From: Enoplolaimus lenunculus
Lineage: Eukaryota > Nematoda > Enoplea > Enoplida > Thoracostomopsidae
Reading direction: 5' to 3'
Assembly (NCBI GenBank): GCA_030248215.1
Contig: JASANG010000501.1
Span: 1-64,000, forward strand
Length of the DNA stretch: 64,000 nucleotides
The notes under the pieces: generated by a model
Database searches by the model: none
Told to the model about the DNA's origin: nothing
The model's input: only the letters and a program-made list of their open reading frames with translations
Shown: positions 56,201 through 64,000 of the stretch, one piece after another
Numbering within the stretch: the stretch's first letter is position 1
Layout of the letters: the number at the start of each line of letters is the position of its first letter
Program-made: the position numbers and the translations under genes

Positions 56201-56837
56201 AAAGGGAACTGAAAAAATGGATCAAAAAAGGGAACTAAAAAAAATGGATCAAAAAACGGAACTAAAAAAATGGATCAAAAAAGGGAACTAAAAAAATGGA
56301 TCAAAAAAGGGAACTAAAAAATGGATCAAAAAAGGGAACTAAAAAAATGGATCAAAAAAGGGAACTAAAAAATGGATCAAAAAAGGGAACTAAAAAAATG
56401 GATCAAAAAAGGGAACTAAAAAAATGGATGAAAAAGGGGAACTAAAAAATGGATCAAAAAAGGGAACTAAAAAAATGGATCAAAAAAGGGAACTAAAAAA
56501 ATGGATCAAAAAAGGGAACTGAAAAATGGATCAAAAAAGGGAACTGAAATTTAATTTTTTACAACGAAATTTCAGTTGCCTTCAAGATTATGTTGGATCA
56601 GTTCGCGATCGCCATTCGGTTCGATGTCCAAAATGTGTTGCCGCAACAACAACAACATCATCACGACGCGACGTCAGCAGTCGGTCTCGATCGAAATCAC
56701 CCCACAGATCTGCAACGCCACTTTCCGCAGGCGGAACGCTGTCACCATACCAGGGTCGAGCGAACCCGCACGCTCAGTTAAGTCAGTACAACCCTCCTGG
56801 CACTCCTACTATGCCTAATGCGATTACTGATGTGTAA
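47265..56837 (+). CDS. rpy-1: Rapsyn homologue with long N-terminal extension, complete, six exons
   Basis: Coding exons 47303-49267, 50089-50187, 52782-52922, 53202-53255, 54162-54361, 56576-56837; all GT-AG, phases 0,0,0,0,2. From Met427 (48581) the product is 480 residues: MGQHHARQ (vertebrate rapsyn starts MGQDQTKQ, N-myristoylated), TPR repeats (LNLARTNEKLSEFSKTIS, LSIAYAHLGLSEFSSSLESFERAM), a linker, then a C3HC4 RING (FCNFCG...LPCSHIFHEHC...CPKC). Without the tail this is about 415 residues, against 412 in vertebrates. Known role: scaffold that clusters acetylcholine receptors at the neuromuscular synapse, peripheral on the membrane. Odd: 426 open, Ser/Asn/Thr-rich codons precede Met427 in the same exon, and about 65 residues follow the RING, ending ITDV. 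Rapsyn call very sure; extent of translation upstream less so. Confidence 0.94.
47303..49267 (+). CDS. rpy-1: Rapsyn exon 1: 426-residue extension, then TPR repeats 1-5
   Basis: An in-frame stop (TAG, 47291-47293) precedes the ATG. Codons 1-426 are low-complexity (Ser, Asn, Thr, Arg) with imperfect internal repeats: NQIAANPNLARIQLAGS, NQAVTDSNTGRIQLANS, NQIATQKAPNQIAANG. Met427 opens the canonical rapsyn with Gly at position 2 and Ala at position 6, compatible with N-myristoylation. TPR-like helices follow to AEITCQ. Donor CAG|gtaagg. An H-family transposon begins 20 bases into the intron. Confidence 0.9.
49288..49453. mobile_element. H element (hAT-like MITE) beside a rapsyn donor
   Basis: Ends TGGGCCCGTAGCC and GGCTACCGGCCTG, perfect 8-bp duplication CCCTGACA (49280-49287, 49454-49461). 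It begins 20 bases downstream of the exon 1 donor. Confidence 0.9.
49561..49874. mobile_element. M element in rapsyn intron 1
   Basis: TACTGTAGTGACCCGAATTA to TTCGGGTCACTACAGTA. Confidence 0.85.
49877..49938. mobile_element. T1 right-end remnant
   Basis: TAGGCTTATCTTAGGCGTAA through ACTACTGTTACAGCCCTTG, directly after an M element in rapsyn intron 1. Confidence 0.5.
50089..50187 (+). CDS. rpy-1: Rapsyn exon 2: TPR segment
   Basis: Acceptor TGTTTCAG, donor GAT|gtaaaa; 33 codons, phase 0. DALQISTSNGNRPVEARCL...RLGDIYRDTQQTD aligns with vertebrate rapsyn SMKIALQHGDRPLQALCL...FADIHRSRGD. Confidence 0.9.
50264..50545. mobile_element. C element (CpG-rich hairpin MITE) in rapsyn intron 2
   Basis: Ends GGTTGCCCTATACTTTAG and AAGTACAGCGCAACCCT. 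The interior is dense in CGTACGG, GGCGCC and CCGTCCGTCACCCG motifs in both orientations, strikingly GC-rich against the AT-rich surroundings. Confidence 0.7.
50590..51190. repeat. Large inverted repeat with an S element at its centre
   Basis: The left arm (about 50590-50745, including GTCCATTAAAATTCACAGGG) is mirrored by the right arm (about 51045-51190, including CCCCTGTTAATTTTAATGG). A direct partial copy of the left-arm end follows at about 51190-51270. Confidence 0.65.
50762..51033 (-). mobile_element. S element, reverse orientation, in rapsyn intron 2
   Basis: TTAACCCTTTCTCACATGAA to CAATGTGAGAAGGGGTTAAC; nearly identical to the 32.8-kb copy over the tRNA-like core. It lies at the centre of a larger inverted repeat. 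Confidence 0.75.
51398..51847. mobile_element. M element in rapsyn intron 2
   Basis: Left end eroded (CCAGCAGTGACCGGAATAAG), right end ATTCGCGTCACTACAGTA. Confidence 0.78.
52263..52745. mobile_element. T1 element with expanded array, 36 bases from a rapsyn acceptor
   Basis: GACCAATGTAAATATCACGG to GTTCATTACACTGGCC. 52340-52710 holds about ten units of GCTTAGGCTTAGGCTTAGG plus AATATACTCATTGTTACGC, nearly identical to each other, so recently amplified. Confidence 0.87.
52782..52922 (+). CDS. rpy-1: Rapsyn exon 3: TPR segment
   Basis: Acceptor GTTTTCAG, donor CAG|gtattg; 47 codons, phase 0. LMLEIGDRYGQMLALSSMAKC corresponds to [20 protein letters not shown] of vertebrate rapsyn. A T1 element ends 36 bases before the exon. 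Confidence 0.92.
53008..53086. mobile_element. T1 right-half remnant in rapsyn intron 3
   Basis: GGCTTAGGCTTAGGCTTACG followed by TTATAATACTGTTCCGCCCC and a TTCTTTACATTGTCC terminus. Confidence 0.6.
53202..53255 (+). CDS. rpy-1: Rapsyn exon 4: 18-codon micro-exon
   Basis: Acceptor TATTTTAG, donor AAA|gtaaac, phase 0. ALEINKKCLDVAKGIGCK matches vertebrate ALDAIERAQDLAEEVGNK in position and length. Confidence 0.88.
53955..54118. mobile_element. H element in rapsyn intron 4
   Basis: CAGGCCCGTATCCAGCTCAC to TTGGCTACGGGTCCG, 44 bases before exon 5; flanks share only GTTAC. Confidence 0.8.
54162..54361 (+). CDS. rpy-1: Rapsyn exon 5: coiled-coil linker and first half of RING
   Basis: Acceptor AATTTAAG, donor ACA|gtaagt, ends in phase 2. 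It starts LIQLKCHLRLERLYASL and contains FCNFCGSPYG and LQALPCSHIFHE, the first Cys and His ligands of the RING finger. An F-family element starts 34 bases after the donor. Confidence 0.92.
54395..54642. mobile_element. F element next to the rapsyn exon 5 donor
   Basis: CACTGTAAATTTCAATGAG to CACTGAAATTTACA, beginning 34 bases after the splice donor. Confidence 0.82.
54858..54992. mobile_element. C element, compact copy, in rapsyn intron 5
   Basis: AGGGTTGTGCTATACTTGAC to AAAGTATAGCGCAACCCT with inner arms GTCCGGCGCCGTCCGTCA and TGACGGACGGCGCCGG; a near-complete hairpin of 135 bp. Confidence 0.8.
55142..55172. mobile_element. F element, right-end fragment
   Basis: TGATTAATCAACTCATTGG and AATTTACAGTG only. 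Confidence 0.5.
55333..55919. mobile_element. Element with inverted GAGCGAAGC ends and internal tandem repeat
   Basis: ATTGAGCGAAGC at the left and GCTTCGCTCAAT at the right. It includes a perfect palindrome (55348-55377, CGAAACTCCGAGC and its complement), a GTCCGTCTGTCCGTCCG block followed by GGAACGGCTGAACCGATTTT, then three tandem units of about 155 bp starting CCGATAATTGAATAGTTAG. Class unknown. Confidence 0.55.
56164..56551. repeat. 23-25 bp minisatellite in the last rapsyn intron
   Basis: About 16 copies of ATGGATCAAAAAAGGGAACT plus three to five A. The last copy ends 24 bases before exon 6. Confidence 0.92.
56576..56837 (+). CDS. rpy-1: Rapsyn exon 6: second half of RING and Ser/Pro tail
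   Basis: Acceptor ATTTCAG; the split codon CA|T restores CSHIFHEHCLQ. VRCPKC supplies the last zinc ligands. The tail is Thr/Ser/Arg-rich (SSRSRSKSPHRS) then Pro/Gly-rich, ending ITDV and TAA, a class I PDZ-type terminus. A 23-25 bp minisatellite reaches to within 25 bases of the exon. Confidence 0.92.
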
Positions 56838-57300
56838 TGGCTACTCTTGTAAGTGGGGTAAATTATTATCGTTGCACTCCTGTTTTTCGACACAATAGGA
56901 AGTGCTCAGGTCAAAAAATCTGATTCCTGGATATAGCACTCCTGCTAGGTGTAATGCTAGTAGGAGATGCACTCCTGGTACCCAACTATGCCTGATTAAA
57001 CCACTGGTGTATTAATGGTTACTCGTGCAATGTGGGAAATTAAAAATCAGAACTTGAATTATAACCGTTGCCCTCCTGTTTTTGAAGAACATGTATGCTA
57101 GCACATCAGAAAAACATATACCTGGGTATAGTACTCTTTCTAGTAGAATATGTACTCGTGTTACTAAGGCAAGGCATCTGAATTTAGTTCATGACACTCT
57201 TTGTACTCCGGAGTAGTCGAATGTGATCAGCGATGAATAAACGGTTACTCCTGATTGTGAATAATCAGCCACAGTTTTCATCGGAAACAATTCCTGTTTT
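56800..57300. repeat. Degenerate duplication of the rapsyn 3' end
   Basis: The segment with ACTATGCCTAATGCGATTAC and the stop codon (56810 on) is followed 175 bases later by ACTATGCCTGATTAAACCAC. Both continue in parallel (CTCCTGTTTTT, ATAGCACTC/ATAGTACTC). Weaker copies follow to about 57800. Confidence 0.6.
57236..57241 (+). terminator. Candidate polyadenylation signal of the rapsyn gene
   Basis: AATAAA about 400 bases after the stop codon, inside a degenerate duplicated region. Weak evidence without transcripts. Confidence 0.3.
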
Positions 57301-57316
57301 TGTGAAATCTCTAAGG

Positions 57317-57655
57317 TACTGCAGTGACCCGAATAAGAGGTGGAAGGCAATAAAAGAGGGGTTCTCATTTTGAGACCCAATCAATAGGAATCTTGATCTC
57401 TAATTAGAGCCCATTAGTGGATAGAATCCATAAGTCCAAATCGGAGTCCGTAAAACTGACCAAAGTAGAAGAATGATGCCAATCAACAAAAATACTTCGG
57501 TTCAAGTCAGTTGAAGAATACAAGAAAGAGGGGGTTCGGTCCAACTAAAGTGGAGCGAATTAAAAATAAATAACAGTTCGTAAGCAAATAACAGGAGGTA
57601 CCATCTGAAGAGGCAAAATAAATATCACTGTACTCTTTTATTCGGGTCACTACAT
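57317..57655. mobile_element. M element downstream of rapsyn
   Basis: TACTGCAGTGACCCGAATAA to TTATTCGGGTCACTACA; the interior is partly replaced. Confidence 0.75.
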
Positions 57656-58345
57656 CAATGTTTTTAATAGTCTTCTTGATTGTTCGCTGCAAGATGTACT
57701 CTTGTTACAGTATCGAGGCATCTCAATTCGGTTTTGGTACTCCTGGTAATGCCAGCATGCTTTATGACTTTACAGGAGTTTTATATACGGTTAATACTCC
57801 TATGTTGTGTAAAATTAAGTAAAAATTTATTTGCTGTATCATTGAAAAAAGGACTGTATTGGACTCCTATTTTATAATAAATAAGAAACTTTCAGAACCT
57901 AAAATGTTGTATATATCAAAGTGCAACCCTAATTACAAAGTACCGGAACCGCAGCCGGAACCGGACTATATTATCACTTTTAATGCGAAAATAACCTAGC
58001 TTTATTATTAACACAACCCTCCTGGATGTGTTACATTGGCACAAGACGAACTCATGTAATAATTGCCGCGACTCCTGTAATAATAATTACCGCTTGATAG
58101 ATTTTGAAACAAATCAACTTATGAATTTAGCGTTCAAACCAGTAAATGCTACTCTTGGTCCAAAATGTGCGATTGCGTACAACTCCGCGTTTGGTTTTTG
58201 TTTGAGTTAAAGGCAGATTCAGACAGAAAATGGTTGAGTACGTCACTTATCAGAGTTGCTATTTTATATGTATCGAAATATTATAGCTAGGAACGGTATT
58301 AAATTTGGAAACACAAAATTGAACTCCACGCTGGAAAATCGCGAA

Positions 58346-58494
58346 CAGGCTCGTAGTCAACTCGTCTTGCTAGAAAGAGTCAAAAAATATTTTCAGGACA
58401 GGCATACAAGAATTTTTAATGACTTACAAGCAAGGTTAAAAATTGTTTAGCGGGGGAAGGGAACAAAATTTATTTCCATCCTGGATCCGCCACT
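58346..58494. mobile_element. H-like element
   Basis: CAGGCTCGTAGTCAACTCG start and AAGGTTAAAAATTGTTTAGC inside; right end GGATCCGCCACTG matches a related repeat class. Confidence 0.5.
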
Positions 58495-58762
58495 GTTTTA
58501 TTGATGCATTTGATTGTGACTTCAACTCGCTGTACATTTATTTTGTATTTTGATACTTATAATAAAAATAACGACTGATAATTAATTATAAACGTGAAAA
58601 CAGGTAAAATTCGGCGTTGTTGTACTGCAAAATTGAAAAACTTTTTGCTAAAACATATTTGCTAAACGTCGAAAACTCGCTTAAATTTTCAAATATTTAG
58701 GATCACCAAATTGTTTCTGGAGAAAAAATAGCCCAAGACTTGGAAAATGCGATTTTTTAGTA

Positions 58763-58862
58763 CACTGCAAAAAATGGTCAGTCAAATTGACTCGCTCCGA
58801 AATATGCTTTTCCTGACTATACAAAGTGAGTTAAATTCGACTCCGCCAGAGAATTCGACTTC
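58763..58862. mobile_element. K element, left half
   Basis: CACTGCAAAAAATGGTCAG, then AGTCAAATTGACTCGCTCC; the right half is missing. Confidence 0.6.
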
Positions 58863-59674
58863 GAACATTTTCGCGTGCTTAACGCAACTGGACTCAGCTC
58901 CACAAGTTGCGTCGAATGGTGCATAATTTGTCGCAATTTTCGTCAAAAAGTAATAAATGAAACGGTTCAAAAAAATCAAATTTGGGCGTGCAATGACCAG
59001 GAACGGCCATGAGAAGATCAAATATGCAAAAATTTTCAAAATTTAGCCGGTTTTAGATAAACGCCTGCTTTTAAAGGATTAACCGAAAGACTCAAATTTT
59101 CTGTACAGCGTTCAAATGAATTGTGTGTTACGAAAATTGTTTCTGTAAACTTAATATTTTGCCTTTTCTGCTAGCAATTCCTGGTATGCGGGGCTGTTGT
59201 TTCAGAGCTTAATATAAATCAAACGCGACAGTAACGAATTAGAAAATTCACATATTTTAGCAGTAGAAAACTTTCACAAACAGAAAGGGCTTTAAATCAG
59301 ATTTGTTTGACAAATACAGTTTAACCCAGGAATGGTTTTGAACAAAAATTATTAGCTTGGCGTATTTCGGTCTTTTTTATAATTATATTAATTACCCAAG
59401 TAAAAATATATATCTGGTAGGCTTAAACTTAGCAGAAAATAACCTCCAACAGTCAAATTAGATTATTCTAAAATAATTGAAGCTTAAACAATATAAATAG
59501 TAATTTTCACAGTATGGTTACTAAGCGACGTTAAAGGCTATATTTTATGAAACTATTAGCTTTGGACTTAGAACTGAATTTTATTATATTTAAAACTTTG
59601 ACGTTTAGTTTTCCTACTAATAGTATATCACTTTTAGATTTTGTTGCTATTAGTTGAACCTTGCCTCTGAAAAG

Positions 59675-59959
59675 TAAAGCGCTATTCACACGTGCAAGTT
59701 TTTGCTGCGAGAACTTGCAGCTGCACAACTTGCACTTGCAAGTTTTGTCCAAAATCTCGTTCGAAAAACTTGCAGCTGCAAATAAAATTCATTAAAAATC
59801 ATTGCTAGGGATTTAGTCCACACGTGTGAATAACCATGCAAGTTCACTTAGTTTATTGCAGCCGCTTTCTCACTGACTAATGAAAAAATACAAGTTCTGC
59901 GTGCAATTTGCAGCTCCAAGTTTTCGCAGCAAAAAGTTGCATGTGTGAATGGAGCTTAA
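59675..59959. mobile_element. P element, second copy
   Basis: GCGCTATTCACACGTGCAAG to TGTGTGAATGGAGC with TTAA at the right; single internal block. Confidence 0.72.
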
Positions 59960-60118
59960 TTTAGAATTCTCCCATAATAGACCCCCAACATATCTGTTTG
60001 GAATAGGCATAGGCTTAGGCTAATGTTGATGATAAAAATTATTTTCCATTGTTGAGAGTTAATATTTCTGCCGTGGCTTAGCAAAAAAATTCCCACAGAA
60101 AAACAGGACGGTCTTAAA

Positions 60119-60178
60119 AGCAGCGGCCCATGTTAGGCTTAGGCTTAGGCTTAAGAATATGTTTGTACTACTGAAATT
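60119..60178. repeat. Telomere-like remnant, T1/T2 type
   Basis: GTTAGGCTTAGGCTTAGGC followed by TTAAGAATATGTTTGTACTA; both ends of the parent element are degraded. Confidence 0.5.
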
Positions 60179-60214
60179 GCGTAGTGGCCATAATTTCATA
60201 ACCAAGGATTTCGA

Positions 60215-60845
60215 CAAATTTAAATTTTGGCGGAAAAATTTAACTTTTGCGGAAAAATTTAAATTTTGGCGGGAAATTCAAATTTTGGCGGGAAAATTCA
60301 AATTTTGGCGGCAAAATTTAAATTTTGGCGGCTAAATTTAAATTTTGGCGGAAAATTCAAACTTTAGTGAGAAAATTTAAATTTTGGCGGGAAATTAAAA
60401 TTTGGCGTGAAAATTCGAATTTTGACGGGAAAATTTAAATTTTGGCGGAAAATTCAAACTTTAGTGAGAAAATTTAAATTTAGGCGGGAAATTAAAATTT
60501 GGCGTGAAAATTCGAATTTTGACGTGAAAATTTAAATTTTGGCGGAGAATTCAAATCTTGGTGGGAAATTTTAATTTTGGCGCAAAATTCAAATTTTGGA
60601 TTGAAAATTCAAATTTTGGTTGGAAAATTGAAATTTTGGCGAGAAATTTAAATTTTGGCGGGAAATTCAAATTTTGGCGGGAAAATTCCAATTTTGGCGG
60701 GAAAATTTAAATTTTGGTGGAAAATTCAAATTTTGGCTTGAAAATTCAAATTTCGGTTTGAAAATTCAAATTTTGAGCGGGAAATTCAAATTTTGGCGGG
60801 AAAATCCCAATTTTGGCGGGAAAATCAAATTTCCTGGTAAATTCT
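60215..60845. repeat. About 20-bp minisatellite, roughly 30 copies
   Basis: Degenerate units of AAATTTAAATTTTGGCGGG type; strongly variable length and spacer (GGCGG, GGTTG, AGTGAG). Confidence 0.88.
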
Positions 60846-62054
60846 AATTTTAGCGCGCGAAAAAACACTCTACCAAAATACTTTGCCATGTTAGTTGCTT
60901 GTCCTAAAAGTGACGTGCCAAATCCGACGATAATTTTAGGCTGTAACGATAAAGTCCGACAGTTCGCGCAGCTCTATATTCTATATTAACATACTGCGCA
61001 AACTGTATACAAAATGTCTAGCAATGCAATAAACTCTATGCGGACATTTTTTACATAACGCCAAAATGTTCGCACACAGTTTCGCAATAACAGTATAGTT
61101 AGCCTTTTTAAAACAGTATAGGGGACTATGGATGTGCGGAGTGCACGTATGGTAACGTGTGAGCGACATTAAGTCCGAATTGAACTTGACGTCATGCGTC
61201 TGCAATCCAGCCAATGCTTTTAATCAGTTTAAAAAGAAAGTTGTAAGTATAAGCAAAGATAGAAACAATTCTCCCAACTCTTGTTCAAAGCTTATAATCA
61301 TTGATGAACAGAAATTTGCGGCACAGTTCTTACTAGTGGCTTTGAAACATTTTTATGCCAAAGAAGCACGATGCTGGGGATAGAAAACCAAATAACAAAT
61401 GCTCAGATGCAGCTAGCAACACAAACTCGTGCATAAAACAAGAACATAGCAGAGTGAAAATGATCATGTAAATAGAGTTTGGACGAGTTTTACAACTTCA
61501 AAAATATTAACGTTTTTTGTGCCGTCAGCTTAAACTGACATCAGCAAGATATGCGTTAAGTGGACGTTTAATAAATTAAAGTAAAGATCAGAAATGAAAT
61601 AAACTGATTTAAATAAAATTAATGAAATTTTAAGTAAATAATTTATTTTTGCGAAATAAAATGAAATAAAATCTATTATTTGAAAGTAAACTTAACGAAA
61701 ATATTTACGTTTTTAATAAACCTTATTTTTAAGCAAAATATTAACAGAATTTATTCTAATGAATTATACAGCAAAGGCGAAGCTAAAAATCTATTTATTT
61801 TTCTGTTAATCCTTTACTTAGTTACTTTTAAGTAGTTCAAGTAGAAGTTTACTTAATTAATTTGGCTTAAAAACTCAAATAGCTGATTTAAGTAACATTT
61901 ATTAATTTGTAAGTAAAAAATTTGTCTTTAACAAATAAAATGAAATAAAATCTATTATTTGTAAGTAAACTTAACGAAAATTATTTACGTTTTTAATAAA
62001 CTTTATTTTTAAGCAAAAAAAGTAACCAAATCCATTCTATTTTAAGTAAATAAA

Positions 62055-62438
62055 ATGAAACCACAACGTCAACTGCCTTCAAATTTGGTAACATTTTATG
62101 AAAATACCACAATTCACGGTGTACCTGACGTTTTTAAAACTCAAAATTGGTTCCTAAAACTGGGTTGGGCGTTATTTTTGACAACTGCTACGGTAATATG
62201 CGGTGTGTTTATATATCGGCAAATCAATGCTTACATTAATGCTGGCGTCAGAGTGGCGATTGTCACAGAAACGCTACCGGAACTAGAATTACCTTCAATT
62301 GCAATTTGTTACGGAGGCGGATGGAATCGAACCCGGATGCGTGCGGATAATGTTGATCATCGATTGATTATGCAATCGGATCCGAATTTTTATCAATTCA
62401 CCAGTATCTCATCAGATGTTCTAAACACAATTTTAAAC
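62055..62438 (+). CDS. DEG/ENaC sodium channel, first coding exon (gene continues beyond window)
   Basis: 128 codons from the ATG to the donor AAC|gtacgt, phase 0. The N-terminus carries the family's His-Gly gating motif (ENTTIHGVP, His21-Gly22), a first membrane segment at about residues 35-55 (LGWALFLTTATVICGVFIY), then the conserved start of the extracellular domain (LPELELPSIAICYGG, compare FPAVTICN in other members). Known role: amiloride-sensitive, trimeric sodium channels used in touch, proprioception or as peptide- or proton-gated channels in nematodes. The remaining exons (finger, palm, TM2) are not in the window: 62439-64000 holds only transposons. Start choice: first ATG after in-frame stops, with an acceptor-like TATTTTAAG about 8 bases upstream. 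Subfamily unknown. Confidence 0.9.
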
Positions 62439-62480
62439 GTACGTTTTTTGCTATTTTGCTTTGTTTTATTCAACCTCGTT

Positions 62481-62731
62481 CACTGTAAGTTCCAGTGAGT
62501 TGATTTTAACTCGCAATGAGTTGATTCACTGAGTCAGAGTTAGGATTATCAGTACTCAGAATTGTGAGTTGATTCAACTCAATTTGAATTAAATGATCAA
62601 TTCATTAGGAATCAAATCAACTGAGAGTGAAAATCAACTTAACTCAGAGTGAGTTAATGATTATTGTTATTAACAAGAAATAACCAACTCGCTATTTGAA
62701 TTGATTAATCAACTCATTGCAATTTACAGTG
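62481..62731. mobile_element. F element next to the DEG/ENaC exon 1 donor
   Basis: CACTGTAAGTTCCAGTGAG to CATTGCAATTTACAGTG; starts 42 bases after the donor. Confidence 0.85.
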
Positions 62732-62910
62732 TTTTTAAACAATAAAGCGCTATTTTCAAATGTTTGTCGCGTTTCAAACAGCATCTTTCAAAACGTTTTT
62801 TGTAAGCGGAGAAATTCTAAAATAACTTGAACTGCACCGAAACGGTATCAAATCATCTGTGTTTGTCAGAACGCTATTTTAGCATCAATATAAAACGCGT
62901 ATAAAATACA

Positions 62911-63163
62911 CACTGTAAATTTCACTGAGTTGTTTTTGTACTCGCAATGAGTTGAATCACTTAGTCTGAGTTAGGACTATCAGAACTCAGCATTTTGAGT
63001 TGATTCAATTCATTCTGAGTTAATTAATCAACTCACCCACAGTCATCTGAACTCAAAGTGACAATTAACTAAAATGAGAGTGAGTTAATCTTTACTGATA
63101 TTAATTCAGAAATAACCAAGTCTCAATCTGAATTGATCAATCAACTCATTGGAATTTACAGTG
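62911..63163. mobile_element. F element
   Basis: CACTGTAAATTTCACTGAG to CATTGGAATTTACAGTG. Confidence 0.85.
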
Positions 63164-63356
63164 CACTAAAAGCGTTTTGCATTTCGAACAAAATTCGTAA
63201 TTAATATATACTTCAAAAGCAATTACTCAAACAGTATTCAAACAGTATTTTATCTTGTAGAATGACCGTATGTTACAAAAAATGGCAACAACACTGGTAT
63301 AAACTGAATTCAGTGAAATTAACTCGAAAAAAACTAGTACTTCTTAAAAATAACTA

Positions 63357-63608
63357 CACTGTAAATTCAAATGAGTTGATAAATCAATTCAGCTAGCGAG
63401 TTGGTTATTTCTGAATTAATATCAGTAAACATTAACTCATTCTGAGTTGATTTGATTCTCATTCTGAGTTGAATTGACTCTGTGTGAGTTGGTTAGTTAA
63501 ATCAGAATGTATTGAATCAACTCATAAGTTTGAGTTCTGATAATCCTAACTCAGACTGAGTGATTCAACACATTCTGAGTTAAAATCAACTCACTGAAAT
63601 TTACAGTG
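63357..63608. mobile_element. F element with TA flanks
   Basis: CACTGTAAATTCAAATGAG to CACTGAAATTTACAGTG, with TA immediately outside both ends, which suggests a TA target duplication for the family. Confidence 0.85.
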
Positions 63609-63895
63609 TAATATTTAAAACGGGGCAACACCTAAAAAATTAAAAGGCAACCCCTCTTGTTCACCAAACCAGTCTACTCAGTGCGAAATATATACAATGA
63701 AAATTTCTGCGGGGTCAACAAAGCTTATTTAGAATAGGATTTAGAACAACGTTCTAGAGTATACAGATAGTGAAACTTTTCTCGCTTGCTAAGCTCGCTC
63801 GCAATTCAAATTGTTGCATAAAATGGCGAAATGAAATCGTGTCGGCGCTACTGATAAGCCAGCAGTCACTTTTACATTTCGGTCCTTAAATTTCA

Positions 63896-64000
63896 GGACC
63901 CACGTATACAACAGGACCGGAACGGATTCCGGTAGGACTGTAATAGGGTAAGCTTAAGCTTTAGACTAATTTTTTGCTTAGGCTTAGGTTTCGGCTTAGG
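63896..64000. mobile_element. T1 element, runs off the window
   Basis: GGACCCACGTATACAACAGG, then CTAATTTTTTGCTTAGGC at the window edge. Confidence 0.75.

Larger units (their letters stand above)
57656..62054. other. Intergenic region between rapsyn and the DEG/ENaC gene
   Basis: Contains H-like, K and P elements and the 60.2-kb minisatellite. 61560-62040 is very AT-rich, with AAATAAAATGAAATAAAATC-type repeats just upstream of the channel start. No further gene recognised. Confidence 0.55.
62439..64000 (+). other. First intron (5' part) of the DEG/ENaC gene
   Basis: It starts with gtacgt. Filled by three F-family elements (62481, 62911, 63357) and a T1 copy that runs off the end. No further exon recognised. 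Confidence 0.7.

Overview
The window looks like nuclear DNA of a nematode. Three things point there: a collagen gene with the nematode cuticle-collagen N-terminal domain, a furin-type RTKR site and paired cysteines; TTTTCAG acceptors a few bases upstream of start codons, as expected for spliced-leader trans-splicing; and hundreds of copies of TTAGGC, the nematode telomere hexamer, scattered through the DNA. The species cannot be named from this sequence. Introns are AT-rich, long and full of transposons, quite unlike the compact genes of Caenorhabditis.

Genes in order. (1) 19-5275 (+): last three coding exons of a group II-like metabotropic glutamate receptor. (2) 14680-21713 (-): a complete six-exon, 515-residue cuticle collagen. 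(3) 47265-56837 (+): a complete six-exon rapsyn homologue (TPR repeats plus C-terminal RING). Its first exon is open for 426 codons upstream of the usual rapsyn start. (4) 62055-62438 (+): first coding exon of a DEG/ENaC sodium channel, which continues beyond the window. Three of the four genes belong to synaptic or neuromuscular and sensory biology, but nothing here shows that they are co-regulated.

The rest is dominated by short non-autonomous elements. Two related families (called T1 and T2 here) have GGCC(A/C)ATGT terminal inverted repeats and 8-bp target duplications, as hAT transposons do, and their bodies are made of TTAGGC telomere-like repeats, in three copies expanded into long minisatellites. 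A third hAT-like family (H), TA-flanked mariner-like elements (M), a palindromic CACTGTAAATT family (F, 14 copies), TTAA-flanked elements (P), a PIF/Harbinger-like insertion, CpG-rich hairpin elements (C) and tRNA-like elements with inverted ends (S) make up most of the remainder. A broken Ty3/gypsy element fills 27156-32128. Several simple minisatellites (6.6, 19.3, 34.4, 56.2 and 60.2 kb) complete the picture.

The most noteworthy items are the hAT-like elements that carry telomere repeats, the N-terminally extended rapsyn with an internal myristoylation-type start, the duplicated Cys-rich collagen exon, and a cluster of GGG-loop hairpins at 29962-30109 whose stems differ in sequence but stay self-complementary.
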